DNA of 64,000 nucleotides from Domibacillus sp. DTU_2020_1001157_1_SI_ALB_TIR_016. GTDB taxonomy: Bacteria > Bacillota > Bacilli > Bacillales > Domibacillaceae. The stretch's first letter is position 1, and each line of letters opens with the position of its first letter. Where the stretch lies: contig NZ_CP135439.1 in assembly GCF_032341995.1 (NCBI RefSeq), positions 1,364,001 through 1,428,000 on the forward strand. Direction: 5' to 3'. The translations under genes were made by a program, and so were the position numbers. Positions 27,020 to 36,538 of the stretch are shown here, one piece after another. The notes beneath the pieces were generated by a model. That model had not been told where the DNA came from. It did no database searches and saw nothing but the letters and a program-made list of their open reading frames with translations.

Positions 27020-27594
27020 GCGTCGCTTTTGCTTTTTTAATCCTGGCCGGGTTTCTTTTTGCAGCCATTAACGGAACGATGGCCGAGGTGAATGAGGCCT
27101 TGTTCGCGTCCATGGGGCAATCCATTGAATTGGCGATTTCACTCGCCGGAATTCTTTTGTTTTGGACGGGCGTGATGAAAACAGCCGAAGCCGCTGGTAT
27201 GGTAAAAGGACTGGCGGATGCAGTCCAGCCGCTTTTAGCCCGGCTTTTCCCGGAAATACCGGCTGGACATGTTGTATTTGGCTATATTGCCTCGAATATG
27301 GCCGCCAATTTTTTTGGGCTCGGTAATGCAGCCACACCGATCGGTCTTAAAGCGATGCGGGAGCTGAAAAAGCTGAGTGGGGACGAGGACAAAGCAAGCC
27401 GCTCGATGATTACCTTTTTAGCGCTTAATACAGCGGCGATTACACTTATCCCTACCACTGTGATCGCTATTGGAATGAAAAATGGAGCATCAGATCCAAC
27501 GGATATTATTATACCGGCCCTGGCTGCGACTATTTTGTCTTTTTTCTTTGCCATTGTGCTTGACCGTTACTACGCTTTCAGAAGGAGACGATAA
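27013..27594 (+). CDS. spmA: Spore maturation protein A
   Basis: 193 residues, hydrophobic, nucleoside-recognition (Gate) domain protein with NMAANFFGLGNAATPIG. Needed for spore core dehydration in B. subtilis. ATG 27013 overlaps the dacB end by 7 bases and follows AAAAGGAG. Confidence 0.92.
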   Translation: MVSVAFAFLILAGFLFAAINGTMAEVNEALFASMGQSIELAISLAGILLFWTGVMKTAEAAGMVKGLADAVQPLLARLFPEIPAGHVVFGYIASNMAANFFGLGNAATPIGLKAMRELKKLSGDEDKASRSMITFLALNTAAITLIPTTVIAIGMKNGASDPTDIIIPALAATILSFFFAIVLDRYYAFRRRR

Positions 27595-28103
27595 TGGCTG
27601 TTTGGCTTGTGCCGGCTATTGTAGCAGTGGTAATTGGCGTAGGGATCTTTAAAAAAGTAAATATTTATGAAACACTGACAGACGGAGCAAAAGAAGGCAT
27701 GCAGACATGGGTGTCCATCGTTCCGCATCTTGTCATTATGATGGCGGCTGTGACGATATTCCGCGCTTCCGGTGCTGCCGGTGAGCTGGCCTCATGGCTT
27801 GCGCCGCTGCTTTCGCTGGTCGGTATTCCAGCTGATGTGGTACCCCTGGCCCTTATGCGTCCGATTTCCGGCACGGCGACACTAGCCATGCTGGATCAGA
27901 TTATGCAGGAGCATGGAGCAGATTCGTACATTGCAAAGCTGGCAGCGATTATGCAGGGCAGCACAGACACCACTCTTTATGTGCTGGCTGTCTACTTTGG
28001 GGCTGTCGGAATCAAGAAAACCGGTGATGCGTTGAAAATTGGCCTGCTTGCGGATGCGGCTGCGTTTTTCTTTTCCGTTCTTGCAGCAACCTGGCTTCTG
28101 TAG
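27594..28103 (+). CDS. spmB: Spore maturation protein B
   Basis: 169 residues with several membrane segments; GMQTWVSIVPHLVIM and the RPISGTATLAM motif match SpmB. Start overlaps the spmA stop (TAATG). The stop lies inside the terminator. Confidence 0.92.
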   Translation: MAVWLVPAIVAVVIGVGIFKKVNIYETLTDGAKEGMQTWVSIVPHLVIMMAAVTIFRASGAAGELASWLAPLLSLVGIPADVVPLALMRPISGTATLAMLDQIMQEHGADSYIAKLAAIMQGSTDTTLYVLAVYFGAVGIKKTGDALKIGLLADAAAFFFSVLAATWLL

Positions 28104-28116
28104 CCAGGTTTTTTTG
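28088..28116 (+). terminator. Terminator of dacB-spmA-spmB
   Basis: AACCTGGCT/AGCCAGGTT with a 5-base loop and T7, containing the spmB stop codon. Confidence 0.9.
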
Positions 28117-28171
28117 CATTTTACATACAGAACACATGTCGCTTTTGCATAAAAGCTTTCGGAGTGTGGCA

Positions 28172-28249
28172 GTGTTAAAGCAAGGCAGGCAGTTTGTTAT
28201 TCAAGATTGGCTGGAGTTGAAAGAATTTTATTGTGACCGGATGGTATAA
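28172..28249 (+). CDS. Possible 25-residue peptide before rluB
   Basis: A GTG start 7 bases after CGGAG opens a frame ending at TAA 28247-28249, with product start MLKQGRQFVIQDW and end FYCDRMV. It has balanced, amphipathic composition and lies in a 238-base gap otherwise without genes. I do not recognise it, and chance remains likely. Confidence 0.25.
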   Translation: MLKQGRQFVIQDWLELKEFYCDRMV

Positions 28250-28354
28250 CTTGCTTAAAGGCGTTTTTGCTGCGTTTTTTTGTTTTCTTTTCCTTTTTGA
28301 ATATTTGTGCCATAATGCTTAATGGACGAAAAGACAATTATAGAGGTGAAATAG

Positions 28355-29086
28355 ATGGAACGATTGCAAAAAGTAATTGCGCAGGCGGGAATCGCATCGC
28401 GCAGAAAAGCGGAACAGCTTATTCTGGAAGGGAAAGTAACGGTTAACGGAAAGAAAGTAACCGAGCTCGGCACAAAAGTAGGATTAAACGATGATGTGCG
28501 GGTAGAAGGCGTGCCGCTTGAGCGGGAAAGAAAAGTGTATTACTTGTTTTATAAGCCGCGCGGTGTTATTTCAGCCGTAACAGATGATAAAGGAAGAAAA
28601 ACGGTTGTGGACTTTTTCCCTGGAGTAGAGGAACGCATTTTTCCGGTGGGGCGCCTTGACTACGATACATCGGGGCTTTTGCTGCTCACAAATGATGGTG
28701 AATTTGCCAACTTAATGACGCACCCGCGCTATGAAATGGATAAAACCTATATTGCCAAAACAGAAGGCATCGTGCAGCGCCACCTGTTAAAACGGCTTAT
28801 GAGCGGTATCAAGTTAGAGGACGGAATGACGGCGCCGGCAAAAATAAAAGAGCTGTCAATTGACCGGAAGAAAAACCGTTCCCTGCTCGAAATTACCATT
28901 CACGAAGGACGCAACCGGCAGGTACGCCGCATGTTTGAAGCGATCGGGCATCCGGTGCAAAAGCTTCGCCGGGATCGTTTTGCTCATCTGACGCTGCATG
29001 GCTTAAATGCGGGCGAATATCGCGAGCTGACGGCCCATGAGGTGAAACAGCTGCGTACGCTGGCTGAAACAGGTTCTCTCCGCTAA
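28355..29086 (+). CDS. rluB: 23S rRNA pseudouridine synthase RluB
   Basis: 243 residues. N-terminal S4 domain (LQKVIAQAGIASRRKAEQLI), then the synthase domain with catalytic Asp in GRLDYDTSGLLLLT (about D102) and GRNRQVRRM. Isomerises uridine in 23S rRNA. Position between spmB and resA matches ypuL/rluB. ATG follows GAGGTG. Confidence 0.9.
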   Translation: MERLQKVIAQAGIASRRKAEQLILEGKVTVNGKKVTELGTKVGLNDDVRVEGVPLERERKVYYLFYKPRGVISAVTDDKGRKTVVDFFPGVEERIFPVGRLDYDTSGLLLLTNDGEFANLMTHPRYEMDKTYIAKTEGIVQRHLLKRLMSGIKLEDGMTAPAKIKELSIDRKKNRSLLEITIHEGRNRQVRRMFEAIGHPVQKLRRDRFAHLTLHGLNAGEYRELTAHEVKQLRTLAETGSLR

Positions 29087-29205
29087 GTCATAAAAATGTC
29101 ACATTTAAAGATTGAAGCCGTTTTCTTTTACAGCAAAAAATAATGATATAATAAGTGTAGTGTTTATTCCTGCCCGTGTAGTAGAACGGGCCTGGAGGCT
29201 GTCAA

Positions 29206-29742
29206 ATGGAGAAAAAGAAAAAACGACTCGTTATACGAACCGCTATTTTAGCGGTTTTGGCTGGACTGGTTATGTATACGCTTTATACGAACTTAACGAA
29301 AGAATCCCGCGGCAGTCTGGAAGAAGGGGATGAAGCTCCGGATTTTGTACTGAGGGATGTAAGCGGTCAAACGCATCAGCTTTCCGACTACGAAGGAAAA
29401 GGCGTGTTTTTGAACTTCTGGGGTACTTGGTGTGAACCGTGCAAAAAAGAAATGCCGTACATGGAAAAACTGGCAAAAGAGTATAAGGGCCAGGTAGAGG
29501 TTTTAGCGGTAAATGTAGGCGAATCGGATTTTCAAGTTGAGAACTTCGCCAAGCAGTACGGTTTAACATTCCCAATCGCGATTGATGAGGGAAAAGAAGT
29601 GATGGATACGTACGGGGTTGACCCGCTTCCGACAACATTTATGATTAAGCCGGATGGCACAATTGATCAAATTGTCATCGGCGGCCTTGTTCAGGAAGAT
29701 CAGCTGCGTGCACTGTTTGAACGGGTAAAACCATCATCGTAA
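29206..29742 (+). CDS. resA: Thiol-disulfide oxidoreductase ResA
   Basis: 178 residues. N-terminal membrane anchor at about 9-29 and an extracytoplasmic thioredoxin fold with active site WCEPC (C76, C79), and a cis-Pro in DPLPTTF. It reduces apocytochrome c haem-binding cysteines. First gene of resABC; ATG follows GGAGG. A TATAAT lies at 29147-29152 with no good -35, as expected for a ResD-activated promoter. Confidence 0.95.
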   Translation: MEKKKKRLVIRTAILAVLAGLVMYTLYTNLTKESRGSLEEGDEAPDFVLRDVSGQTHQLSDYEGKGVFLNFWGTWCEPCKKEMPYMEKLAKEYKGQVEVLAVNVGESDFQVENFAKQYGLTFPIAIDEGKEVMDTYGVDPLPTTFMIKPDGTIDQIVIGGLVQEDQLRALFERVKPSS

Positions 29743-29755
29743 AGGGAGTTTTTGT

Positions 29756-31372
29756 ATGGGGAAAGTGAAGTGTGAATGCGGCCGTCTAAACCCGGCCGGT
29801 ACGATTTTGTGTGAATCGTGCGGGCGTGCACTGACGGAAAAAGCAAAGCAGGACAAGCTTGTGGACATGCGCTATGAGGGAAGCGCACGCCGTTCACAAA
29901 CCTATAACAAAACACTGATTGATAAAGTCTGGAATTTCTTTTCCTCCGTAAAAGTAGGCATCTGGATTATTGTACTGCTGCTCGTAGCGGCTTCATTCGG
30001 CACGATCTTGCCGCAGGAGTTTTACATTCCATCCAACGTTTCTGCTGAGACCTATTATGAGGATGTATACGGCACATTCGGCAAGCTCTATTACGAGATC
30101 GGTTTTCATGATTTATATAATTCCGTCTGGTTTAGCGCGCTTGTTGCCGCGCTCGGCGTGTCGCTTGTGATTGCCAGCCTCGACCGCGTGGTTCCCTTGT
30201 ATCGTGCACTGAAAAACCAGCGCGTCGACCGACATGAAACGTTTATGAAAAAGCAGCGCCTTTTTGCCCAGTGGGAGGGTAAGCTTGAGCCTGCAGAGTG
30301 GGAAAAGATAAAAGAAGCCCTGATAAAAAAGAGGTATAACGTCCGCACAGAAAACGGGGCTCTTTTAGCGGAGAAAAATCGCTTTACAAGATGGGGGCCT
30401 TATGTGAATCACGTTGGGCTCATCATTTTTCTGCTTGGTGCGCTTCTTCGTTCGGTACCCGGAATGTACGTAGATGAGCTGCTTTGGATTCGAGAAGGAG
30501 AAACCCTTCAAGTTCCCGGCACAAACGGAGAATATTATGTGAAAAATAACGGGTTTACTCTCCAAAATTACAAAGCAGGTGAAGACCCGGAAGTATTTGA
30601 TGAAGCGATTAACCGTGTTGGAACCGTTGCAAAAAATTATCAGACGGATGCCGTATTGTACCGAAATAAAAACAATGAGCTTCCCGGGGCGGGGCCCGAG
30701 CTGACAAAGGTGCAGGAGGACTCAATCCAGGTCAATCAGCCAATGAAGTTCGGCCAGTTTGCCGTTTATCAAACGAGCTTCCGTCAGGATGAGATGAAGG
30801 CCATGCACTTTGCCCTTACAAACAAAGAAACGGGAGAAGAGTTCGGGGAAGTGGTCATTGATTTGTTTGACCAGCAGGCCGCGTATGACCTTGGCAGCGG
30901 ATATAAAGTGGAACTGCTTGGCTATTATCCGGATTTTGACGGATTTACAAAAGAAGGGGAACCGACCTCAAAATCACCGCTGCCGAACAATCCGGCGTTT
31001 TTATTTAATATGATTACACCAGAGACGCCAGATGGTGAGGTGAGCTTTGCCCAAATCCGTAATACAATGGAGCCGCTCGGTGAAACAACGTTTAAAATGG
31101 CGTTTAAGAGCCTGGACACCCGGGATGTTTCAGCCCTGACCATTCGCAAAGACCTAACGCTTCCTATTCTGGCAGCGGGCGGCATTATTTTCATGATCGG
31201 TGTGATTCAAGGCTCGTATTGGAATCATCGCCGTCTATGGATTCGGGAAAAGAACGGCCGGGTATATGCAGCTGGCCATACGAATAAAAACTGGCATGGC
31301 CTGAAACGGGAAATTCATTCGGTTTTGGAAGGGACAAGCGTTCCGGAGCTGGAAGACAGACAAAAGGAGTAA
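29756..31372 (+). CDS. resB: Cytochrome c biogenesis protein ResB
   Basis: 538 residues. The N-terminus has a small zinc-ribbon-like CxCx(10)CxxC pattern, followed by about four membrane helices and a large external loop typical of ResB/CcsB. With ResC it exports haem and ligates it to apocytochrome c. ATG follows AGGGAG, 13 bases after resA. Confidence 0.93.
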   Translation: MGKVKCECGRLNPAGTILCESCGRALTEKAKQDKLVDMRYEGSARRSQTYNKTLIDKVWNFFSSVKVGIWIIVLLLVAASFGTILPQEFYIPSNVSAETYYEDVYGTFGKLYYEIGFHDLYNSVWFSALVAALGVSLVIASLDRVVPLYRALKNQRVDRHETFMKKQRLFAQWEGKLEPAEWEKIKEALIKKRYNVRTENGALLAEKNRFTRWGPYVNHVGLIIFLLGALLRSVPGMYVDELLWIREGETLQVPGTNGEYYVKNNGFTLQNYKAGEDPEVFDEAINRVGTVAKNYQTDAVLYRNKNNELPGAGPELTKVQEDSIQVNQPMKFGQFAVYQTSFRQDEMKAMHFALTNKETGEEFGEVVIDLFDQQAAYDLGSGYKVELLGYYPDFDGFTKEGEPTSKSPLPNNPAFLFNMITPETPDGEVSFAQIRNTMEPLGETTFKMAFKSLDTRDVSALTIRKDLTLPILAAGGIIFMIGVIQGSYWNHRRLWIREKNGRVYAAGHTNKNWHGLKREIHSVLEGTSVPELEDRQKE

Positions 31373-31387
31373 GGGGGCACACGTTGT

Positions 31388-32575
31388 ATGGTCCATTTAG
31401 CGGATGCGAGCAGCACGCTGCTTGAAGCGGCTTTTTTCTTTTATTTAGCTGCAACCTTTCTTTTTGGCGGGGCAATCCGTCAAAAAGGTCTTCGTGAAGG
31501 GGAAGCGCTGAATCGGTGGGGCAGGCTTGGCATTATCGTAACCATCATTGGGTTCGCGGCACAGCTAGGATACTTTTTTACAAGATGGGCGGCGGCAGGC
31601 CATGCACCGGTCAGCAATTTATTTGAATTCACCACTTTCTTCGGGATGATGATTGTGGGCGCCTTTATTCTGCTTTTTTTTATTTACAAAACAACGGTGC
31701 TTGGTTTGTTTGCACTGCCGGTGGCGATTATTATTATTGCCTATGCAAGCATGTTTCCAAGGGAAATTAATCCTCTTATTCCAGCACTGCAAAGTCATTG
31801 GCTGGCGATTCACGTAACAACGGCGGCAGCGGGGCAGGGGATCCTTGCCATCAGCTTTATTGCAGGGATAATCTTTCTCGTGAAAAATATTGATCAGACA
31901 ACAAGCACGAAAAAAACAAAGTGGCTGGAAGCTGTCATGTTTTTTATCGTTTCAGTGATTGCGTTTATTTTGCTTACCACCGGTTTTGCCATGGCGGATT
32001 ACAAAGCAGAATTTGAGTATGTAAATAAGGAAGAGCAGGCAGCCAGGCAGGAATTTACCCTGCCGGCGCTTGTAGGGCCGAATGAAAGTACTCTTCTCAC
32101 GAAAGAAAAAATGGAGCCAATCGCCCATGTGCCGGCGTTTATTAATGCGAAAAAGCTGAATACCGTAATTTGGTCGCTTGCCGGCGGTATTGTCTTATAT
32201 GTGCTGATTCGCTTGATCACCCGAAAACGGGTGGCTGCTTCTTTACAGCCGCTTGTTCGACAGGTAAGCTCGGATTTACTGGATGAAATCAGTTACCGGT
32301 CTGTTTTAATTGGTTTTCCGGTGTTTGCACTCGGTGCACTTATTTTCGCCATGATCTGGGCACAGATTGCCTGGACGCGCTTTTGGGGCTGGGACCCAAA
32401 AGAAGTATGGGCGCTTATTACCTTCCTGTTCTATGCCGCTTTTTTGCATTTACGTTTGTCCAAAGGCTGGCATGGAGAGAAATCAGCCTGGCTTGCTGTT
32501 GTAGGCTTTGGCATTATTATGTTTAATCTTGTAGCGGTGAACCTTGTGATTGCAGGGCTTCACTCTTACGCATAA
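31388..32575 (+). CDS. resC: Cytochrome c biogenesis protein ResC (CcsA type)
   Basis: 395 residues, about eight membrane helices. The haem-handling WWD-type motif is in [17 protein letters not shown]; conserved His residues include HWLAIHV and [10 protein letters not shown]. Partner of ResB in system II cytochrome c maturation. Starts 15 bases after resB. Confidence 0.93.
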   Translation: MVHLADASSTLLEAAFFFYLAATFLFGGAIRQKGLREGEALNRWGRLGIIVTIIGFAAQLGYFFTRWAAAGHAPVSNLFEFTTFFGMMIVGAFILLFFIYKTTVLGLFALPVAIIIIAYASMFPREINPLIPALQSHWLAIHVTTAAAGQGILAISFIAGIIFLVKNIDQTTSTKKTKWLEAVMFFIVSVIAFILLTTGFAMADYKAEFEYVNKEEQAARQEFTLPALVGPNESTLLTKEKMEPIAHVPAFINAKKLNTVIWSLAGGIVLYVLIRLITRKRVAASLQPLVRQVSSDLLDEISYRSVLIGFPVFALGALIFAMIWAQIAWTRFWGWDPKEVWALITFLFYAAFLHLRLSKGWHGEKSAWLAVVGFGIIMFNLVAVNLVIAGLHSYA

Positions 32576-32582
32576 GAAATTT

Positions 32583-32612
32583 AGCCCTTGCCTTTGGCGG
32601 GGCTCTTTTTTT
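32583..32612 (+). terminator. Terminator of resABC
   Basis: AGCCC...GGGCT hairpin with an imperfect upper stem and T7; it overlaps the resD promoter. Confidence 0.6.
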
Positions 32613-32622
32613 GTATTATAAT
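32594..32622 (+). promoter_or_regulatory. SigA promoter of resDE
   Basis: TTGGCG (32594-32599), 17 bases, TATAAT (32617-32622). The -35 is inside the resC terminator stem. Confidence 0.6.
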
Positions 32623-32655
32623 AGTAGATAATGTGCGTATGGGAGGGAATGTTTT

Positions 32656-33372
32656 TTGGAAAAAGAAATGAGCATTTTAGTCGTAGATGATGAAGAGCGT
32701 ATTCGCAGACTGCTGCGGATGTATCTTGAACGAGAAAACTATGCCATCGATGAAGCGGAAAATGGAGAAGAAGCGCTTGAAAAAGCACTTCAAAACGACT
32801 ATGACTGCATTTTGCTTGATCTGATGATGCCGGGTAAAGACGGCATTGAGGTATGCCGCGAGCTGCGTGTGGCAAAAGCCACTCCGGTGATTATGCTGAC
32901 GGCAAAAGGAGAAGAAGCAAACCGTGTTCAAGGCTTTGAGGTTGGTACAGATGATTATATTGTGAAGCCGTTTAGTCCCCGTGAAGTTGTGCTGCGGGTG
33001 AAAGCGCTCCTGCGCCGGTCCTCTCCAACCACTTATTTACATACGGACACAAAGTCAAAAGACTTGATTGTTTACAACCATTTAACGATCGATAACGATG
33101 CGCACCGGGTAACAGCCGATCATGCAGAAGTGAGTTTAACGCCTAAAGAATATGAACTTCTTTATTTTCTGGCAAAAGCCCCGGATAAAGTATTCGACCG
33201 TGAGCATTTATTAAAGGAAGTATGGCATTATGAGTTTTTTGGCGATTTAAGAACAGTCGACACCCACGTAAAGCGTCTGCGTGAAAAACTGAGTAAAGTC
33301 TCGGAAGAAGCAGCTAAAATGATTGTGACGGTTTGGGGCGTCGGATATAAATTCGAGGTTGGAAATGAATGA
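32656..33372 (+). CDS. resD: Response regulator ResD
   Basis: 238 residues. Receiver domain with the DDE acidic pocket, phospho-Asp in DCILLDLMMPGKDG and Lys in VKPFSP; OmpR-type winged helix at the C-terminus. Controls aerobic/anaerobic respiration genes including resABC. TTG start at 32656, about 8 bases after GGGAGGG; the ATG four codons later is too far from it. Confidence 0.93.
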   Translation: MEKEMSILVVDDEERIRRLLRMYLERENYAIDEAENGEEALEKALQNDYDCILLDLMMPGKDGIEVCRELRVAKATPVIMLTAKGEEANRVQGFEVGTDDYIVKPFSPREVVLRVKALLRRSSPTTYLHTDTKSKDLIVYNHLTIDNDAHRVTADHAEVSLTPKEYELLYFLAKAPDKVFDREHLLKEVWHYEFFGDLRTVDTHVKRLREKLSKVSEEAAKMIVTVWGVGYKFEVGNE

Positions 33373-35147
33373 AGATATGGAGAAGCGTTGTCGGGAAGCT
33401 ATGGATCACCATCCTGCTTCTCGTTTCCTTTGTACTGGCTTTTTTAACGATTTTACTGCTGGAGTTCTTCGAGACGTACAATATTGCTCAAGTAGAACAG
33501 CAGCTTGAAAATACGGCCGAAAAAATTGCCACGGTTATTCAAAATTACGGTGATGAAGAAACGAGGCTGGAAGTGGCCTGGGAGCTTGTAGATGAACCGG
33601 CCCATATTGTCATTGCCCAAAATGAACAAACCTTTCATTTCTCCCCGCTTGAAGAGGAAGAGTCCAGAATCAGCCAGAGCATCATTACGGACAACCCTAA
33701 TCTGGCAGCTGTTTTCGACGGTGAGGAAAAAGTAAAAGCTGAAATTAATACAGCTGCGGGAGCGGACGGGGACCGCCGCTTTGAAAATTCCTTTATTGTC
33801 GGAGTGCCTTTTAAGCTTACAAATGGTGAGACAGGCGCGGTATTTATTTATCAGTCTCTTGAAGTGATGAAAGAAACGACGGAACAGACAACGAAGCTCA
33901 TTCTGATTGCGGCTGGGATCGCCATTATTTTAACAACCGTGTTTGCGTTTTTTCTTTCCAGCCGTGTTACCGCACCGCTTCGTTCTATGCGTACAGCCGC
34001 TACTGAGCTGTCCCAGGGGCATTTTGATACGCAGGTTCCGATTTTAACAAATGATGAAATTGGAGCACTTGCGACTGCTTTTAACCGAATGGCTTATCAG
34101 CTGAAGGGAAACATTCATGCACTCAATCAAGAAAAAGAACAGCTGTCGAGCATTTTAAGCTCCATGGCAGATGGTGTGATTACGCTTGATCAGGATGGAG
34201 CGGTGTTAATTAAGAACCCGCCGGCCCGGCAGTTTTTGCATGACTGGAATTTTGAAAAAAAAGCACTTGGAATCGAAGCAGAAACGCCGACACTGCTGCA
34301 AAATTTATTTCAAGAAGCGGTCAAAACGGAAACAGAGCAGGAAGGCGAATTAACGATGCAGGGCCGTTCCTATGTTATGATAGTCAGCCCGCTTTATAAT
34401 GATGATTCGGTGCGCGGAGCGGTCACGGTTGTGCGGGATATGACAGAAGAACGCCGCCTGGATAAACTGCGTGAGGACTTTATTGCCAACGTATCTCATG
34501 AGCTTCGAACCCCTATTTCGATGATGCAGGGCTACAGCGAGGCCATTGTTGATGATATTGCCGCAACCGAAGAGGAAAAGCGGGAAATTGCCCAAATTAT
34601 TCATGAAGAATCGCTTCGAATGGGCCGTCTCGTCAATGAACTGCTTGATCTTGCCCGCATGCAGGCAGGGCATATTACGCTTCATAAAACGGATACAGTG
34701 CTCGAACCATTTTTACAGCGTGTCACCAACAAGTTCCAGGGACTTGCGAAAGAAAAAAATATCGTCCTTTCTGCACAAACGAATAAAGCAGAAACAAACG
34801 TATCCATTGACGAAGACCGGATTGAGCAGGTGCTGACCAACTTGATTGACAACGCTCTTCGCCACACACCGGAGGGCGGACGGGTAACGGTTATGCATGA
34901 AATAAAGGAAAAGGTTCATCTTATTCAAGTTCAAGATTCCGGAGCAGGTATACCGGAGGAAGATCTGCCTTTTGTATTCGAGCGGTTTTACAAAGCCGAT
35001 AAAGCCAGAACGCGCGGAAGAAGCGGGACGGGGCTTGGGCTGTCGATTGCTAAAAACATTGTTCAGGCCCACGGCGGGACAATTAAAGTGCAAAGCCGGC
35101 TTGGACATGGCACTGTTTTCTTTTTTACCCTTCCAAGGCAGTCTTGA
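33369..35147 (+). CDS. resE: Sensor histidine kinase ResE
   Basis: 592 residues. Membrane helix near the N-terminus, extracytoplasmic sensor to about 175, second helix, HAMP, PAS-like domain, HisKA with FIANVSHELRTP (phospho-His) and HATPase with LIDNALRHTPEGG, DSGAGIPEED, GRSGTGLGLSI. Partner of ResD with a 4-base ATGA overlap. Its stop codon lies within the -35 of the ribU promoter. Confidence 0.94.
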   Translation: MKIWRSVVGKLWITILLLVSFVLAFLTILLLEFFETYNIAQVEQQLENTAEKIATVIQNYGDEETRLEVAWELVDEPAHIVIAQNEQTFHFSPLEEEESRISQSIITDNPNLAAVFDGEEKVKAEINTAAGADGDRRFENSFIVGVPFKLTNGETGAVFIYQSLEVMKETTEQTTKLILIAAGIAIILTTVFAFFLSSRVTAPLRSMRTAATELSQGHFDTQVPILTNDEIGALATAFNRMAYQLKGNIHALNQEKEQLSSILSSMADGVITLDQDGAVLIKNPPARQFLHDWNFEKKALGIEAETPTLLQNLFQEAVKTETEQEGELTMQGRSYVMIVSPLYNDDSVRGAVTVVRDMTEERRLDKLREDFIANVSHELRTPISMMQGYSEAIVDDIAATEEEKREIAQIIHEESLRMGRLVNELLDLARMQAGHITLHKTDTVLEPFLQRVTNKFQGLAKEKNIVLSAQTNKAETNVSIDEDRIEQVLTNLIDNALRHTPEGGRVTVMHEIKEKVHLIQVQDSGAGIPEEDLPFVFERFYKADKARTRGRSGTGLGLSIAKNIVQAHGGTIKVQSRLGHGTVFFFTLPRQS

Positions 35148-35172
35148 CAGAATGATAGGCAATAGAGATAAT
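35144..35172 (+). promoter_or_regulatory. SigA promoter of the ribU leader
   Basis: A consensus TTGACA (35144-35149), 17 bases, GATAAT (35167-35172). It overlaps the resE stop codon. Confidence 0.75.
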
Positions 35173-35193
35173 GAAAGGCAAATAAAATTATTT

Positions 35194-35320
35194 CATCTTC
35201 GGGGCGTGGTGAAATTCCCGACCGGCGGTAAAGTGGACACTGTCCCAAAGCCCGCGAGCCGATAAGGCAGGATCCGGTGTGATTCCGGAGCCGACAGTAT
35301 AGTCTGGATGGGAGAAGATG
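35194..35320 (+). ncRNA. FMN riboswitch (RFN element)
   Basis: The conserved segments are in order: CATCTTCGGGGC, GGTGAAATTCCCGACCGGCGG, AGCCCGCGAGC, GATCCGGTGTGATTCCGG, GCCGACAGTATAGTCTGGATG and closing GAAGATG. P1 pairs 35194-35200 with 35314-35320. It should bind FMN and shut down the riboflavin transporter gene downstream. Confidence 0.97.
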
Positions 35321-35379
35321 AAAGTGTACCGGCGTTCAAAAAGCATTGTACAGAACGTTTATTTGTGTACGACTTTTCT

Positions 35380-35408
35380 CCCCTTAGGCTGCCGCTTGAG
35401 GGGTTTTT
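35380..35408 (+). terminator. Riboswitch-controlled terminator before ribU
   Basis: CCCCTT/TTGAGGGG hairpin followed by T5, 60 bases after the FMN aptamer and 66 before ribU. This is the expected expression platform. Confidence 0.75.
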
Positions 35409-35473
35409 GCATTTGGGACGCCGGCTGCTTTCCTTCTTAAGAAAGATGGATAAAAAAGAAGGAGAATGAGAAA

Positions 35474-36046
35474 ATGAAAGAAAACAATGTACGGTTATTC
35501 ACGGCGGTTGGTTTATTATCTGCACTTGCTTACCTGCTGATGCTGCTTAATTTCCCGATCCCGCCATTTCCAGGTTTTTTAATGATTGATTTTAGTGATA
35601 TACCTGCTTTGATTGCTGCTATTGTTTTTGGGCCGATTGCCGGTATTACAGTAGAGCTTCTAAAAAATGTGATTAATTTTATTATGACCGGCAGTCCAAC
35701 TGGTGTACCTGTTGGTCATGTGGCCAATTTTGCTGCAGGCATATCATTTATTTTACCAATCGCTTTTATTTATCAGCGTTTTCAAACAAAAAAAGCGATG
35801 CCGGCTGCTATTTTAACAGGTGTTGTCTCTATGGCAGTCATCATGAGTATCCTCAACTACTTTGTTATTCTGCCTGCTTATACACTGTTTCTTGGTTCTC
35901 CGGCCATGAGCGGTCCAGAGATGCGCCAAATGATTACAACGGGCATTCTGCCATTTAACTTCGTAAAAGGACTCGTTGTCGGTACTGCGTTTTACGCGAT
36001 CTTTTTCCGGCTGCAGAGCTGGACGAAAAAAACGATGGCTGCATAA
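35474..36046 (+). CDS. ribU: Riboflavin ECF transporter S component RibU
   Basis: 190 residues, about six membrane helices, with LNFPIPPFPGFLMIDFSDIP and VELLKNVINF typical of RibU/FmnP. It binds riboflavin and works with a shared ECF energising module encoded elsewhere. Regulation by the FMN riboswitch directly upstream confirms the substrate. ATG after AGGAG. Confidence 0.95.
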   Translation: MKENNVRLFTAVGLLSALAYLLMLLNFPIPPFPGFLMIDFSDIPALIAAIVFGPIAGITVELLKNVINFIMTGSPTGVPVGHVANFAAGISFILPIAFIYQRFQTKKAMPAAILTGVVSMAVIMSILNYFVILPAYTLFLGSPAMSGPEMRQMITTGILPFNFVKGLVVGTAFYAIFFRLQSWTKKTMAA

Positions 36047-36048
36047 AA

Positions 36049-36082
36049 AAATCCGGTTTCCATTTTGGAAACCGGATTTTTA
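36049..36082 (+). terminator. Bidirectional terminator between ribU and fer
   Basis: AATCCGGTTTCC/GGAAACCGGATT with a 5-base loop and T-rich tails on both strands. Confidence 0.85.
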
Positions 36083-36084
36083 TT

Positions 36085-36357
<273 letters not shown>

Positions 36358-36538
36358 TCAGTAAGCGTATGTGAAAACACTTCTATTGTTCATTTTAAGT
36401 CTGATTAATTTACTTTTCAATAAAAAACTTCCCATATCCTGCATGAAAGGGATTTCATAAAGAAGGGGAGCGAAAAGAAAAGACAGGAACGCATGTTTTG
36501 TGATACACTATCGCTGTATAGAAAGGTGGGGGGACAAA

